Below are positions 9,070 through 18,559 of a stretch of DNA of 64,000 bases, piece by piece. The DNA lies in contig NZ_MVOC01000011.1 in the NCBI RefSeq assembly GCF_002043095.1, positions 1 through 64,000 on the forward strand, written 5' to 3'. The notes beneath the pieces are model-generated. The model searched no databases. It was not told the origin of the DNA and worked only from the letters and a program-made list of their open reading frames with translations. Every line of letters begins with the position of its first letter. The stretch's first letter is position 1. This DNA is from Mycobacterium sp. AT1. Lineage in GTDB: Bacteria > Actinomycetota > Actinomycetes > Mycobacteriales > Mycobacteriaceae. Made by a program: the position numbers and the translations under genes.

Positions 9070-10065
9070 ATGTCCCTTGCCATTCGTTTCCACTCCCTTG
9101 GTGGACCTGAGGTGATCAGCGTCGACGAGGTCGACGTCCGCGCGCCGCGCGCGGGCGAAGTACGAATTCGCACCCGAGCACTGGGTCTCAACCGTGCCGA
9201 CGTGATGTTCCGGACTGGAAACCACTTCTCCCAGCCCACGTTCCCGCAGGCGTTCGGACTCGAGGCTGCTGGCGTCGTGGAGGCTCTGGGACCCGGTGTC
9301 ACCGGTCTGACCGTGGGCGATGCGGTCAGCGTCGTACCCGCCACGCCCCTGACCGAATACCCCCTGTTCGGTGATCTCGTCCTGGCACCCGCGCGCGCCG
9401 TCGTGCAACATCCCGCCACCTTGTCCTTCGAGGTTGCCGCGTCGTTGTGGATGGCCTACACCACCGCCTACGGAGGCCTCGTCGACGTCGCCGGGCTCGC
9501 CGCCGGCGACACCGTCGCCATCTCGGCCGCCTCGAGCAGCGTCGGTCTGGCCGCCATTGAGATCGCCAACGCGGTAGGGGCAACACCGATCGCGATCACC
9601 CGCACCCACGCCAAGCGGCAACAACTCCTCGACGCCGGAGCGCACGCCGTCCTCGCCACCGATACAGGCGATGTCACCGACTCCTTGAACGACGTCACCA
9701 ATGGCGCGGGCGCGCAGGTGATCTTCGACCCCGTCGCCGGTCCCCCGCTGGCCGGCCTCATGAACGCCGCCGCCACGGGGGCGATCGTCGTCGTCTACGG
9801 CGCTCTCGACGCCGAGCCGACACCCCTGCCCATCCTGCCGCTCCTGCAGCGCCGTCTGCGCATCCGCGGATACGACATGGCCGAAGTGACCACCGACGAC
9901 ACCCGTCTGGACGAGGCCGTCACCTTCATCCGCGCCGGCCTCGAAAGCCGCGCCTTGAACCCCACCATCGACGCCGTCTACGACTTGGCAGACATCGCCG
10001 ACGCCTACCGCCATCTGGAATCCGGTGGTCAGTTCGGCAAGGTCGTCATCCGCATGCCGTCCTAG
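9070..10065 (+). CDS. Zinc-independent quinone oxidoreductase (MDR superfamily)
   Basis: Predicted 331-aa NADPH:quinone reductase-like enzyme. It has a GroES-like N-terminal domain (ALGLNRADVMFRTG), no catalytic or structural zinc cysteines, and a Rossmann segment with AASSSVGLAAIEIANAVGA in place of the usual GGVG. The ATG at 9070 follows AGGAGCACC. It is divergent from an ArsR regulator and downstream of a strong -35 box. Members reduce quinones or alpha,beta-unsaturated carbonyls; the actual substrate is unknown. Confidence 0.85.
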   Translation: MSLAIRFHSLGGPEVISVDEVDVRAPRAGEVRIRTRALGLNRADVMFRTGNHFSQPTFPQAFGLEAAGVVEALGPGVTGLTVGDAVSVVPATPLTEYPLFGDLVLAPARAVVQHPATLSFEVAASLWMAYTTAYGGLVDVAGLAAGDTVAISAASSSVGLAAIEIANAVGATPIAITRTHAKRQQLLDAGAHAVLATDTGDVTDSLNDVTNGAGAQVIFDPVAGPPLAGLMNAAATGAIVVVYGALDAEPTPLPILPLLQRRLRIRGYDMAEVTTDDTRLDEAVTFIRAGLESRALNPTIDAVYDLADIADAYRHLESGGQFGKVVIRMPS

Positions 10066-10133
10066 GCATCCGTCGATTCACCAGCGGGACGGCGAGCGCA
10101 CACCCCGACTCACCGCGGCGCCTCGAACCCGCC

Positions 10134-10460
10134 TCACGCGTCCGGGATTTCGCATCCGTAGTCACGGCGGTTGATCTGCTCCGGTGTCGGGCCCGCCCGC
10201 ACGCCGGTGTCGAGTGCATCGATGGCGGCAAGTTCGGCATCGGTAAGCTCGAAACCGAACACGTCGAAGTTCTCCGCAATCCGAGACGGTGTCACCGATT
10301 TCGGGATTGCCTGCCGACCCTGCTGCAGGTGCCACCGCAGCATCACCTGTGCGGGGGACTTTCCGTGATCCGCGGCGATGCCGCCGATGACGGGGTCCTC
10401 CAAAGTCGAGCCGTGAGGACCACCGTCCTTGTAGAAGGTGATCCCGCCGATTGGCGCCCG
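10134..10460 (-). pseudogene. Aldo/keto reductase, 3' fragment
   Basis: About 100 codons match the C-terminal third of an aldo/keto reductase: DPVIGGIAADHGKSPAQVMLRWH, then IPKSVTPSRI and the final helix with LTDAELAAIDALDTG. The N-terminal barrel, including the catalytic Asp/Tyr/Lys/His, is missing; upstream sequence is not recognisable in any frame. It is a truncated remnant and would be inactive. Confidence 0.7.
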
Positions 10461-10648
10461 TTGTCGGCGAAGTCTTGCTTGAGTTCGTCAGATCACCCCT
10501 GGAGTTACTGGCCACCAGCGTCCCGGCCAAGGGTTGATCGGTCAGCGTCTCGGGGGTCGCGGTGGTCTCGGTGTCGCCGTGGGTCATGCGGGATCGCCTC
10601 GCTGGGCGGCTCGGTCGGTGATCCTTTCGGGTGGTGGTTCCGGGGGTT

Positions 10649-11600
10649 TCACTGGTGGGAGAACAGGATCTTGCAGGTGTCCTGGTCGACGAGAACATCG
10701 CGCATGGCACTCTCGGCGTCGGCCCACGGCTGAATGGCCGTCACCAGGTCGTCGGTGCGCACGTGCCCTGCGGCGATCGCGGCCAGCCCGGTGGACATCG
10801 CTGCGCGCGAGGCGAATCCGCCCAGGATCGATAGTTCCTTGGCGACGATGTCGGTGGTGTCGATGGGTGTCGGGCCCAGCGCGCCCAGGCCGGAGAGCAC
10901 GATGCGAGAGCCCGGCGCGGCCTGGGCGACGGCCGCCTTGGATCCGGTGGCTTCGATGATGAGGTCGACGCCGCCGGCGTCGGAGACGGCGGCGCGGATG
11001 GCGTCGGGTAGGTCCTAGGTCATCGGACGATGACGACGTCGGCACCGACGCGCAGCGCGGACTGGCGGCGGTGTGCCTGTGGCTCGGAGGCGATGACGAG
11101 CCCGGCCCCGGCTGCTCTGGCCATGCAGATCGTCAGCAGGCCGATGGGACCTCCGCCGAGCACCAGTACGTTTTGACCGGGCTGCAGCCGACCGCGGTGT
11201 CCGATGAAGTTGACTGCGCACGCCAACGGCACTGCGCACGCCAACGGTTCGGCCAGGGCCGCGTCGTAGGCGCTGACCCCGTCGGGAAGCTTGGTGGTCC
11301 GGCTGGCCGGCACACGAACGTAGTCGGCCCAGCACCCGTCTTCGAGGATCCCTAGATGAGACCAATGGGCGCACAGTTGGAATCGCTCTGCGCGGCATTG
11401 TCGGCAGCGCCCGCACGGCAACATCGGTTCCACCGCCACCGCATCCCCGATGCGCACGCGCGTCCGCGGGCCCCCGCGCTCGACCGCCCCGACCTCGACG
11501 ACCCTGCCGACGAACTCGTGACCCATCACCACGGGCAAGGCGTCCTGACGAGTCAGGGTGCATTCGTTGAACATGTGCACGTCGGTACCGCACAGACCGA
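10649..11600 (-). pseudogene. Zinc-dependent alcohol dehydrogenase, frameshifted and 5'-truncated
   Basis: The 5' part encodes a zinc MDR enzyme: GLCGTDVH, GHEFVGRV, the four structural-zinc cysteines (CGRCRQC ... C) and a Rossmann loop LGGGPIGLL. After ...GADVVIVR the frame hits TGA and TAG near 11018-11024. It resumes in another frame (DLPDAIRAAV ... VDLIIEATGSKAAV, then the C-terminal end to 10649). The N-terminus is missing too: the reading meets an oppositely oriented SDR fragment at about 11595. Two lesions make this a pseudogene. Confidence 0.75.
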
Positions 11601-11880
11601 TGAATGGCGCCAGGCCCTCGAGATCAACTTCCTCTCCGCAGTACGGCTGACCCGGCTGGCACTGCCGACCATGATCGAACGCGGCTCGGGATCGATCGTG
11701 ACCGTGGCCAGCGAATGCGGACGCCAACCCGACGTATTCTTCATCGACTACTCCGTCACCAAGGCGGCCCTGATCAACCCCACCAAGTCTTGGGCGAACG
11801 AGTTCGGATCAACGGAATCCGGAGCAACATCGTCTCCCCCGGCCCGGCCCGACCCGCACCGCGCTTCTCTACGATCACGC
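11601..11880 (+). pseudogene. Short-chain dehydrogenase fragment
   Basis: It encodes the middle and C-terminal part of an SDR: NFLSAVRLTRLALPTMIERG, a Ser region (IVTVASECGR) and YSVTK, then a frameshift near 11810, after which INGIRSNIVSPGP continues in another frame. The Rossmann N-terminus is absent, replaced by inverted alcohol dehydrogenase sequence, and the 3' end runs into an IS110 remnant. Clearly broken. Confidence 0.65.
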
Positions 11881-12130
11881 CAGGCTGCTATGACTGTGTG
11901 ACAACGCTTTACGAACATCCACACCGAGGTCCACGGTGCGCAGCAGTGCGGTCAGGGCGTTGATCGCCCGGGTCCGCCCGGCGACCATCTCCTCGCGGGC
12001 CACCGTCAGAACCCGCAGCACCACCCGTTGGCGGCCATCAGCCCGGGGCCGCCGCAGCCGGGTGATATCGAAGGCCAGCACCGAGCGTGCGATGCGGACC
12101 GTGGCGGGACGGCCCGCAGCTTGTGGTGCC
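11875..12130 (-). mobile_element. IS110-family transposase remnant
   Basis: A 68-codon open segment (TRLRRPRADG, REEMVAGRTRAINALTALLRTVDLG) matches the linker after the DEDD domain of IS110-family transposases as I know them. Neither the catalytic N-terminus nor the C-terminal serine domain is present. It is an old fragment that marks past insertion activity at the left edge of the accessory region. Confidence 0.6.
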
Positions 12131-12569
12131 CAGCGGGCTCAGGACCCACGGAAAGGCCGGCGTTAGAGGTCGTGCTCCGGCACCACTCGACGACAGAGCT
12201 GCGCGCCAATCAGTCGCGTTGGCGCGAGCGGAGCGTCTTGCCCGCCATCGGGAGTACCTCAGAGAGGTCCTCACTGCAGACAGCGGCGCTCTCTTGTCCC
12301 AAGGTGCAGCGCGTGTCACTCTCGCAACATTGACGGACGCGATCCGACAGGCCCCACAGCCGGACGACGGCGCGCGACGAAGGACGGGCTGTCCTGCACG
12401 GTGTTTTGGACTGGCCAAACCGCAGGCGTCCTGCGCGCCCCGTCTTGGCGTGTTTGGCTACCGGGTCGAAAGGTCGTCGTCCATTCGCCCGCAGCACAAC
12501 CGGAGGCTCCGGCTGGCATCGCATCTGACCATGGCGGTACTGCCGCGTTCAGGTGAAGCCAACAAGCAG

Positions 12570-13120
12570 GGATCCACCAGGTGCTCAACAAGATTCGTGG
12601 ACTCTGGCGCGCCCCCAACGGTGAGCAAACCCGCACCGCCACCCAGGCTGCTGAGGCCGCACCCCTGGCCTGGCTGACCCAGCACCCGGGTGTGGTCGTG
12701 CACAGCCACAAGGGCTGGGCGCCCGAACAATGGCGCGGGGACGTCGACGGGCACAGTTTCTACTTCCGTGAACGCCACGACCATTGGCACATCGAAATCG
12801 ACCTACGCCCAACCGGCCAATTCCTGAATGTGGGCGACGGCCGCCATGACGAGGGCGCCAACCGTCACCGGCAACGAAAGTTCCAGCAAGGCAACGTCAT
12901 CGCCACCAGCACCGTCTACGCCGAGGACTACGGAACCACCTTCGTCCAGCGCGCACAGTTCATCGTCACCACGATCCGCGATCACCTCAGGAGGAAGTCG
13001 TGCACGCACCACCCCCAGGAGCTTGGAGTGATCAGCGAAGCCTTGGGCGTGGCCGTACGTTGGTGTCCAGCGTGCCGCGGCAGAGTGCAGGATGTTTCGG
13101 TGGAGCGGAGCGACCCATAG
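12570..13120 (+). pseudogene. 5'-truncated copy of the Cys-rich protein gene at 26179
   Basis: An open frame of about 179 aa is nearly identical over its N-terminal two thirds to residues ~100-270 of the 274-aa protein at 26179-27003 (shared WAPEQWRG, DGHSFYFRERHD, DLRPTGQF). Similarity starts abruptly at about 12570. The Cys/His-rich first 100 residues are missing, and the final Cys motif is only partly kept (WCPACRGR). Whether it is expressed is unknown; no ribosome site is evident. Function unknown. Between 12131 and 12570 I see no gene. Confidence 0.6.
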
Positions 13121-13184
13121 TCGCTATCGCAACCTTCAGGGGATCGAGCGCCATCCTCATACGCCCCGTGCCTGAAAGGCCAAA

Positions 13185-13214
13185 ACCCGTTGGCAGCTGG
13201 CACTACCAACGGGT
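13185..13214. terminator. Inverted repeat after the truncated gene (possible terminator)
   Basis: ACCCGTTGG-12 nt-CCAACGGGT is a perfect 9-bp stem 65 bp after the stop at 13120. No T-tract follows, so it is a candidate only. The remainder of 13121-13646 has no gene; it holds the palindromic site at 13359. Confidence 0.35.
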
Positions 13215-13358
13215 ACGTCCCCGAAGTGGACTATGTCTTGGCGACCCGCTCAGCTTAACACCGCGCTGCCGTAGACACGGGTTTGCGACCCACGAAGCAA
13301 GTGCGTTCGTCGAACATGCCGCCCAGTCACGGCACCGGCAAATGGGCCTTTCTACCAT

Positions 13359-13381
13359 TGCACTACTAGTAGTACTATTGC
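13359..13381. promoter_or_regulatory. CTACTAGTAG palindromic site, copy 1
   Basis: The 23-bp sequence centres on the perfect 12-bp palindrome ACTACTAGTAGT (13362-13373). It matches 19 of 23 bases of a second site at 22529-22551 upstream of the Xre regulator. It lies 266 bp before the tniQ start at 13647. It is either an operator for the Xre protein or a transposase-binding end repeat. Confidence 0.5.
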
Positions 13382-13646
13382 CATGTGCACTACGTCGCAG
13401 GCGCCGCTCATGCTGTCCGAAACAGGGGATCGCCGTTCGCGATAGTCGTCAATTGCGTGCAGCCACGTCCGGGGCGGCGGTAGGAGCCCTTGTCCATTCA
13501 GCTAGTGGTCGGGCGGCGTCCTCGCCCGACGGTTTCCGCCAATCTCAGCCGAATTTCACCTGCCACAATGGATTGGCATTGCAGTGCTTTCTCCTACTGG
13601 CGGTTCGAGGCGTACCCGCCCATAGCAACATCACCAGAGTTTCGCC

Positions 13647-15329
13647 GTGGCCATATCACCACTCCATGCGTTGCCGACGCGTACTCTCATCGCTGAGAGC
13701 GAATCGCTAGACAGCTTCTTGGAACGCCTCGCCGCGGCGAACGATCTCCCACCCTCCGAGTTACTGCGGCTAATCACCGTCTCGGATGGTTTACTCAAGC
13801 CGACGCTCAGCTTCTTGATGTTCAAGCCGGACCCGGCGGTGGTCAACAGGATCGCGTGGCTGAGTGGGGTCGAAACCAGCGCGATACGGAAGGCTACTCT
13901 GCTGAGGTTCGGTGACGGCCTGCCCTACCATTTGGGCGGGCTTGATCCTTTGCGCCGACACAGTTTTCGGCTCGTGGTGACACAAGGCTGGTTTCCACTA
14001 TTCGGATCACAGGTATGCCCTCAATGCGTCGCCGAGTGCGGGTATTGGCGCATCGACTGGCGGCTGCCGCTCGTGGCGGTGTGTGTCCGCCATCGCGTGT
14101 ATCTCAGCACCCGATGTGCTGGCTGCAACGCGCGATTTCGTACCCATCGCCGCGCAGTGTTACGGCCACTGCTCGATGTGGCGCATCCTTGCGGGAATCC
14201 GGTGGGTCTGCGCGACACGTGCCGCCACTCCGTCCTGGCCCACACGTCCGAGACCGCGCCACCAGCTGCCGTCGAAGCTGCCGAATCCATCGACAAGGCC
14301 ATCCACCGCGAGGCACTGAACCTGGCCGGCGAACGTTCCGACCCGCGCCAGTACCTTTCCGAAATTCGGCACGTCGCAACGTTGTTACTTCACCTGCTTT
14401 CTCGGCCGGGCGGAGCCGCTTACCGAGGGTGGGCCGGCGAGTTAGCCGTGGAAGCGGCGGTGCGAACGACATCGCTTCGTGGACCGCGCTGGGGTATTAG
14501 TGCTCCCCGCAGTGCCCGTGTCCGGGGGAACGTGTTGGCCGCAGCGCATGAGATCTTGAGCCAAAGCAGTATCCACGGTGCAGGATCACGCCTGGCGCCG
14601 TGGCTCGAGCTCATTGCCGATGAGTCCAACGGTCCCAGTTCGTGGATGGTCAATCGGACCACGCGTACTCCGTTCATGGAACAGCTGATCGAGGCGGCGG
14701 TTGGAGATCGACACCATGTCGGGCGACGGCTGGACAAGGTCGCCAACGGTGATGTGCTGCGACCCGCAGCAATCCCTCAGTTGATCGACACTGACATCTA
14801 CTGCAGGTTTTTCACCGGCATGTTGGGCAGCCATGAGATGACGGGTCGGCTGTACGTGTCACTTTGCATTCTGAGAATAGTTGCGTCCGTTAACAATTGG
14901 TGCGAAGCCGCCGGGCGCCTAAGCCTCGAAGCTGACATCGGTCGACGAACCGCCCGCGCAGCAAGCGCTCGGCTCACGGTGTCCCCCGCGGCTTTTGCCG
15001 AAGCGGTCGAGCAGGCGAAGCGGGCGCTTCCACCCGCACGCGACTTCCGTAGACGAGAGCTTCGTGTCCGAGCGCTGGCGCAGAACCCTTCGCAGTGGTT
15101 CGACTCGTGGCGAACGTCAACGTCGCCAGCGCGGCGGCGAAGTTCCCTAGGCTTCGCCATCACGTGGCTGTGGTGCGAGGCGGCTCAGGGTTTCCTCGAT
15201 TCGAGCCCCGCGTGGGCGACGCTACCCACCAGTCAGGCCAAAGCTCGCTATCGGGCCTTCCGGAATTCGATGCCGCAGTCAGCACAGCGCGATCTGCGCG
15301 CGCTCGTGCTCACCCGCTCTGAGGATTGA
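13647..15329 (+). CDS. tniQ: TniQ family transposition protein (560 aa)
   Basis: Predicted target-selection protein of a Tn7/Tn5053-like transposon. The N-terminal TniQ region (LDSFLERLAAANDLPPSELL) is followed by the family zinc motif CPQC near residue 130 and CVRH...CAGC further on, then a long helical C-terminal part of unassigned fold. The start is GTG at 13647 without a strong ribosome site. It converges on tnsC with a 5-bp gap, so it is expressed separately from the tnsABC operon. A second, larger TniQ protein is encoded at 19556-22222; having two TniQ proteins suggests two target pathways, as with TnsD and other adaptors. That last point is inference. Confidence 0.85.
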   Translation: MAISPLHALPTRTLIAESESLDSFLERLAAANDLPPSELLRLITVSDGLLKPTLSFLMFKPDPAVVNRIAWLSGVETSAIRKATLLRFGDGLPYHLGGLDPLRRHSFRLVVTQGWFPLFGSQVCPQCVAECGYWRIDWRLPLVAVCVRHRVYLSTRCAGCNARFRTHRRAVLRPLLDVAHPCGNPVGLRDTCRHSVLAHTSETAPPAAVEAAESIDKAIHREALNLAGERSDPRQYLSEIRHVATLLLHLLSRPGGAAYRGWAGELAVEAAVRTTSLRGPRWGISAPRSARVRGNVLAAAHEILSQSSIHGAGSRLAPWLELIADESNGPSSWMVNRTTRTPFMEQLIEAAVGDRHHVGRRLDKVANGDVLRPAAIPQLIDTDIYCRFFTGMLGSHEMTGRLYVSLCILRIVASVNNWCEAAGRLSLEADIGRRTARAASARLTVSPAAFAEAVEQAKRALPPARDFRRRELRVRALAQNPSQWFDSWRTSTSPARRRSSLGFAITWLWCEAAQGFLDSSPAWATLPTSQAKARYRAFRNSMPQSAQRDLRALVLTRSED

Positions 15330-15334
15330 CGTCG

Positions 15335-16387
15335 TCATGCTGGCCGTGGTCGGGAGTTGGAACTACGCCGATGGTGCCGACCTTCTTCGGCGCGTTCGCT
15401 GAGCTCCACGCCGTCGAGGTGCTTCAAAAGGATCTCGTGCGCGTTGTCGCTGGTCGCGGCGAGGGTCGCTCCGGCGATGAGCTCGGTGAGGTCGCCGAGA
15501 TACCCCTGAGTGCGAAACCATAGGTCGCTAGGGAGTTTGGTGAAGAGCATGCCGGGCTTTCCGGCGGGAAGGTGGGGCAGCACCTGGTTCTCCAGCTGGC
15601 GGACGATGCCTTGCCAAGCGCGCATGTCTCCAATGTCGTTCAATTCGTAACGAGGGAAGGTTTGCATTTTGAGTCGGCCCGCGATCTGCGGATCCGTCAC
15701 CAGGTCGCTTCCGGCGAGGTTGGCTCCAATGAGGATCAGCGTGATACCGATCTCCCCAAGTTCAGTATTGATGTGCTTGATGTGGTCGAGCACATCGCGG
15801 CCGCCTTTCCAGTTGGTCTTCAGCAGGTGGGCGTCGTCCACGATGAGGATTCGAGTCTGATGCCGCTCCGTCGCGCGCACGGCACGTTTGGACAGATGCC
15901 GCATGAGACCCTCGCCGGGCAAACCAAAGAACTCAAGGATTTCGACGTCGAAGTCCTTGATCTTGGTGCTCGCATCTAGATTGATCCAGACGACCGGGCA
16001 CATGTCGGCTTCGCAGTCCAGGCTGGGGTAGACGACTGGTCGTCCCCTGCCGTCGTGATCTGCAGTTCGGGTCCACTCGAGGTATCGGTCGCGCCCCCAC
16101 CGCATCATTAGCGTGCTCTTGCCGACCGCGTTCGGTCCGGTGAGGACGACCACGTCTTTGGACCCCGGCGGTGACTCAGAGTTCGACCGCACTACTTTCG
16201 TCATGGCATTGCCGATCGCGGTCAGTTCACTGGTCTGCACGTATAGGTGCTCCAGCCAATGCCGCAACTGGTCGACGTGGGCGTCCCGCTGTTGGTTGGA
16301 AAAATGCTTCCACTGACTCTGCGTCAACGCACTGGGCTCTCGCGGGGCTTCCGCTGTGCTGTAATCGTGCCACGTTCTCGCGTCCAC
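15335..16387 (-). CDS. tnsC: TnsC/TniB-like AAA+ ATPase
   Basis: Predicted 350-aa regulator ATPase linking TniQ to the transposase. Walker A is GPNAVGKST (residues 84-92), Walker B is ILIVDD (180-185) and a sensor-like segment LILIGAN follows. Family members of this size fit TnsC/TniB. It starts 3 bp after the TnsB stop on the minus strand, last gene of the tnsA-tnsB-tnsC operon, and should be translationally linked to it. Confidence 0.85.
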   Translation of the reverse strand: MDARTWHDYSTAEAPREPSALTQSQWKHFSNQQRDAHVDQLRHWLEHLYVQTSELTAIGNAMTKVVRSNSESPPGSKDVVVLTGPNAVGKSTLMMRWGRDRYLEWTRTADHDGRGRPVVYPSLDCEADMCPVVWINLDASTKIKDFDVEILEFFGLPGEGLMRHLSKRAVRATERHQTRILIVDDAHLLKTNWKGGRDVLDHIKHINTELGEIGITLILIGANLAGSDLVTDPQIAGRLKMQTFPRYELNDIGDMRAWQGIVRQLENQVLPHLPAGKPGMLFTKLPSDLWFRTQGYLGDLTELIAGATLAATSDNAHEILLKHLDGVELSERAEEGRHHRRSSNSRPRPA

Positions 16388-16390
16388 GGT

Positions 16391-18559
16391 TCATTCGTCC
16401 CCGTCGAGCAAATTGGGCCACGGCCCATGAAGTGGGATTGCTTGCGTGGGAGATGGCGCAGCTTGGCTCGGGGCGGCGGCGTCTTGGGCATCCCGCGCTT
16501 CGCCGTGGTCGATGCGGGATTGCTCCACTCTTCGAGCTGCGGCGCCTAATTTGGTCTGCCACTGCTTGTTCGACGGCGTGGCTGTCAGTTCGGTCAGCTC
16601 GTTGAGAATCTGGCGTGTCGCTGAGCCCCGCTTCAGCGCCGTGTTTCCGCCGCGACTTCGGATCTGCCGATGGGCTGCATCGACGATCATTTGCGTCATC
16701 GGTGCTTTGGTGCGGTAGGCACCGCGCCACTCGATCGGTTCCACGCGGTTGGACTGCGGATCCCGGAACCAGATGCGGGTCAAGTCGTGCGGATCGACGA
16801 AGAACGGCGCGGCGCGGTCCTGAGGTCGAAAGTGGCCCAGTGGGATGCGGCGGTAGTCGTCGAGGACCGCGGAATCGTAGGTCATGTTGGAGAATTCGAC
16901 GCCAGCGTGATTGACGGTGCCCCACTTAAGGGGAAGGAATTGGTAGATGAGGTCGGGGCGTTGCGGAACGTCGATCCGCCCGGTTGCCTCCACCATTGCG
17001 TCCCACACCTCCAACGGAGACAGTCGCGCAGTCTGGTCTTCTGGCCGCACCGCATCGTCCCCGGGCAGGATGAAACCGCTATGCCACTCACGGTGGTAGT
17101 CCAGGGCGATGAACTGTCGCAGGTGCTTCTGCAACTCACGGGCGGTAAGCAACGGCTCCCCGCTGACGAGGCTTCCACGTTCGGAGACGTTTCGACCCTT
17201 GTACCCGGGGATCTGCTGCAAACCCCGCTGGATCGTCTCATGCCATCGTTCGACGTGCGGGTTGTCGGTTGGCTTTTTGCCGCGACTCAGCAGCAGATCA
17301 ATCTTCAGGTCGCGCAACAGCGCGAAGAAGAAGTCTGAGACGAAGATGGATCCGTGGTCGCAATGGATCGCATCCGGTGTTATTGAAGGGATCAAATGCT
17401 CACCTTGCAACGTGGACAGATTTGGCGCGAGATGCCGCCGGCCCGCATGCACGTGGACCTGAGTAAAGTCGAGTTGATCTGGCAGGCCAACCCACCGCCA
17501 GTCGCTGACCTTGGTTCCCTCGACGAGCAACGAGAACGGCCGGCATACGTCGTACACCAAGAGTCCGGCCTCTAGGCCGTTGGCGCTGCGCGGAACTACC
17601 CGCAAGGCAAGCACCACTCGGGTGGCCACGTCAATCGCGGTGAGGATCTCCACACTGCAGGGTTGCCCGCTGAGTGGGTCGAACACCAAGTTGTCGGCGC
17701 GGGTCGCATCGATGGCCACAATTTGCCCAGGTCGAATCGCGGGATAATGGCGCGTTCCCGACATCTTCTGCAGAGCTCGGCTGCGTTGCGAGCGCGTGGT
17801 CGCACCTTTTTGCGCTTTAAGGGTCGACAGATAGGTCTGTGTGATTCGCTTCGGCGTATCCAGATCCCGGACACCGCTCTTACGCAGCCGGACTCGAATG
17901 CGACGATCGAGCTCGAGCAAGGACACCGTGGATCGGTCTCCGTCCAAGGTGTCGAGAACCTCTAGCGCTACTTCGCGATAGCGGGCATCAATCAGTTCCC
18001 ATGACATGCTCTGGCGTAGGCTCCGGCCGTCAATGAGGGGTCTCAGGCCACCGTTCTTCCATGCACGCACCCAATTGCGTAGCGTGGTCGGATTGTATGC
18101 CGCAGAGATGATTTCACCGTCACGCACCCGTCTCTGTGCCTTGCGATCGTCTTGACCTTCGTAGCCGAGGAGTACCGCCATTGCGAAGCACCGCCGCGAT
18201 TCAGACATCCCGAAGAACGGACCGAAGGGGGGCCGCGGCTCACCGGGTCGCGCCAACTCGGGATGCCCGTCGCGGTAGCCAGTCATGATCTCTTGAACGA
18301 TCTCCAAGCGATTCAATGCGATCTCGCGGGCGTGATCGTCGAGCCCATCCCACAGTGGACGAAGCGGCTCGGTCAATGCGGCGACCTGCCCGTCTTTGAT
18401 TGCACGTGCGGTCGACAAGACTTCCCAACCAATGAGAATTGTCTCGCCGACGGGATCACGAAGCTTCACCCCCGTCGACGACACGGCCACGACGACTGCG
18501 GTGCCGCGCTCGGTTAGCAACCGTGCCCCTTCGATTAGTTCCGTTCGCCCGTCAGCCAC
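16391..18559 (-). CDS. tnsB: TnsB-like DDE transposase
   Basis: Predicted 722-aa Mu/TnsB/TniA-type transposase. N-terminal helix-turn-helix DNA-binding region with TTLRNWVRAWKNGGLRPLIDGR near 158-178, then an RNase-H-like core. Catalytic residues read as D284 (VAIDAT), D401 (HCDHGS) and E437 (PHVERWHE), followed by the Mu-type beta-barrel region. The GTG start at 18559 overlaps the end of tnsA by 8 bp, so translation is coupled. All three catalytic acids are intact, so the enzyme may be active. Confidence 0.9.
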   Translation of the reverse strand: MADGRTELIEGARLLTERGTAVVVAVSSTGVKLRDPVGETILIGWEVLSTARAIKDGQVAALTEPLRPLWDGLDDHAREIALNRLEIVQEIMTGYRDGHPELARPGEPRPPFGPFFGMSESRRCFAMAVLLGYEGQDDRKAQRRVRDGEIISAAYNPTTLRNWVRAWKNGGLRPLIDGRSLRQSMSWELIDARYREVALEVLDTLDGDRSTVSLLELDRRIRVRLRKSGVRDLDTPKRITQTYLSTLKAQKGATTRSQRSRALQKMSGTRHYPAIRPGQIVAIDATRADNLVFDPLSGQPCSVEILTAIDVATRVVLALRVVPRSANGLEAGLLVYDVCRPFSLLVEGTKVSDWRWVGLPDQLDFTQVHVHAGRRHLAPNLSTLQGEHLIPSITPDAIHCDHGSIFVSDFFFALLRDLKIDLLLSRGKKPTDNPHVERWHETIQRGLQQIPGYKGRNVSERGSLVSGEPLLTARELQKHLRQFIALDYHREWHSGFILPGDDAVRPEDQTARLSPLEVWDAMVEATGRIDVPQRPDLIYQFLPLKWGTVNHAGVEFSNMTYDSAVLDDYRRIPLGHFRPQDRAAPFFVDPHDLTRIWFRDPQSNRVEPIEWRGAYRTKAPMTQMIVDAAHRQIRSRGGNTALKRGSATRQILNELTELTATPSNKQWQTKLGAAARRVEQSRIDHGEARDAQDAAAPSQAAPSPTQAIPLHGPWPNLLDGDE

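Noticed and set aside
7351..10065. A 904-codon plus-strand frame
   Set aside because: It runs antisense to two SDR genes and the ArsR gene; only the 331-codon quinone oxidoreductase at its end is supported.
12087..12570. Protein gene upstream of the truncated Cys-rich copy
   Set aside because: Open frames exist on both strands but show no family motifs or ribosome sites.
13383..13405. Left transposon terminus beginning TGTGCACTACG
   Set aside because: No matching inverted copy was found on the right side (22.6-23.3 kb).
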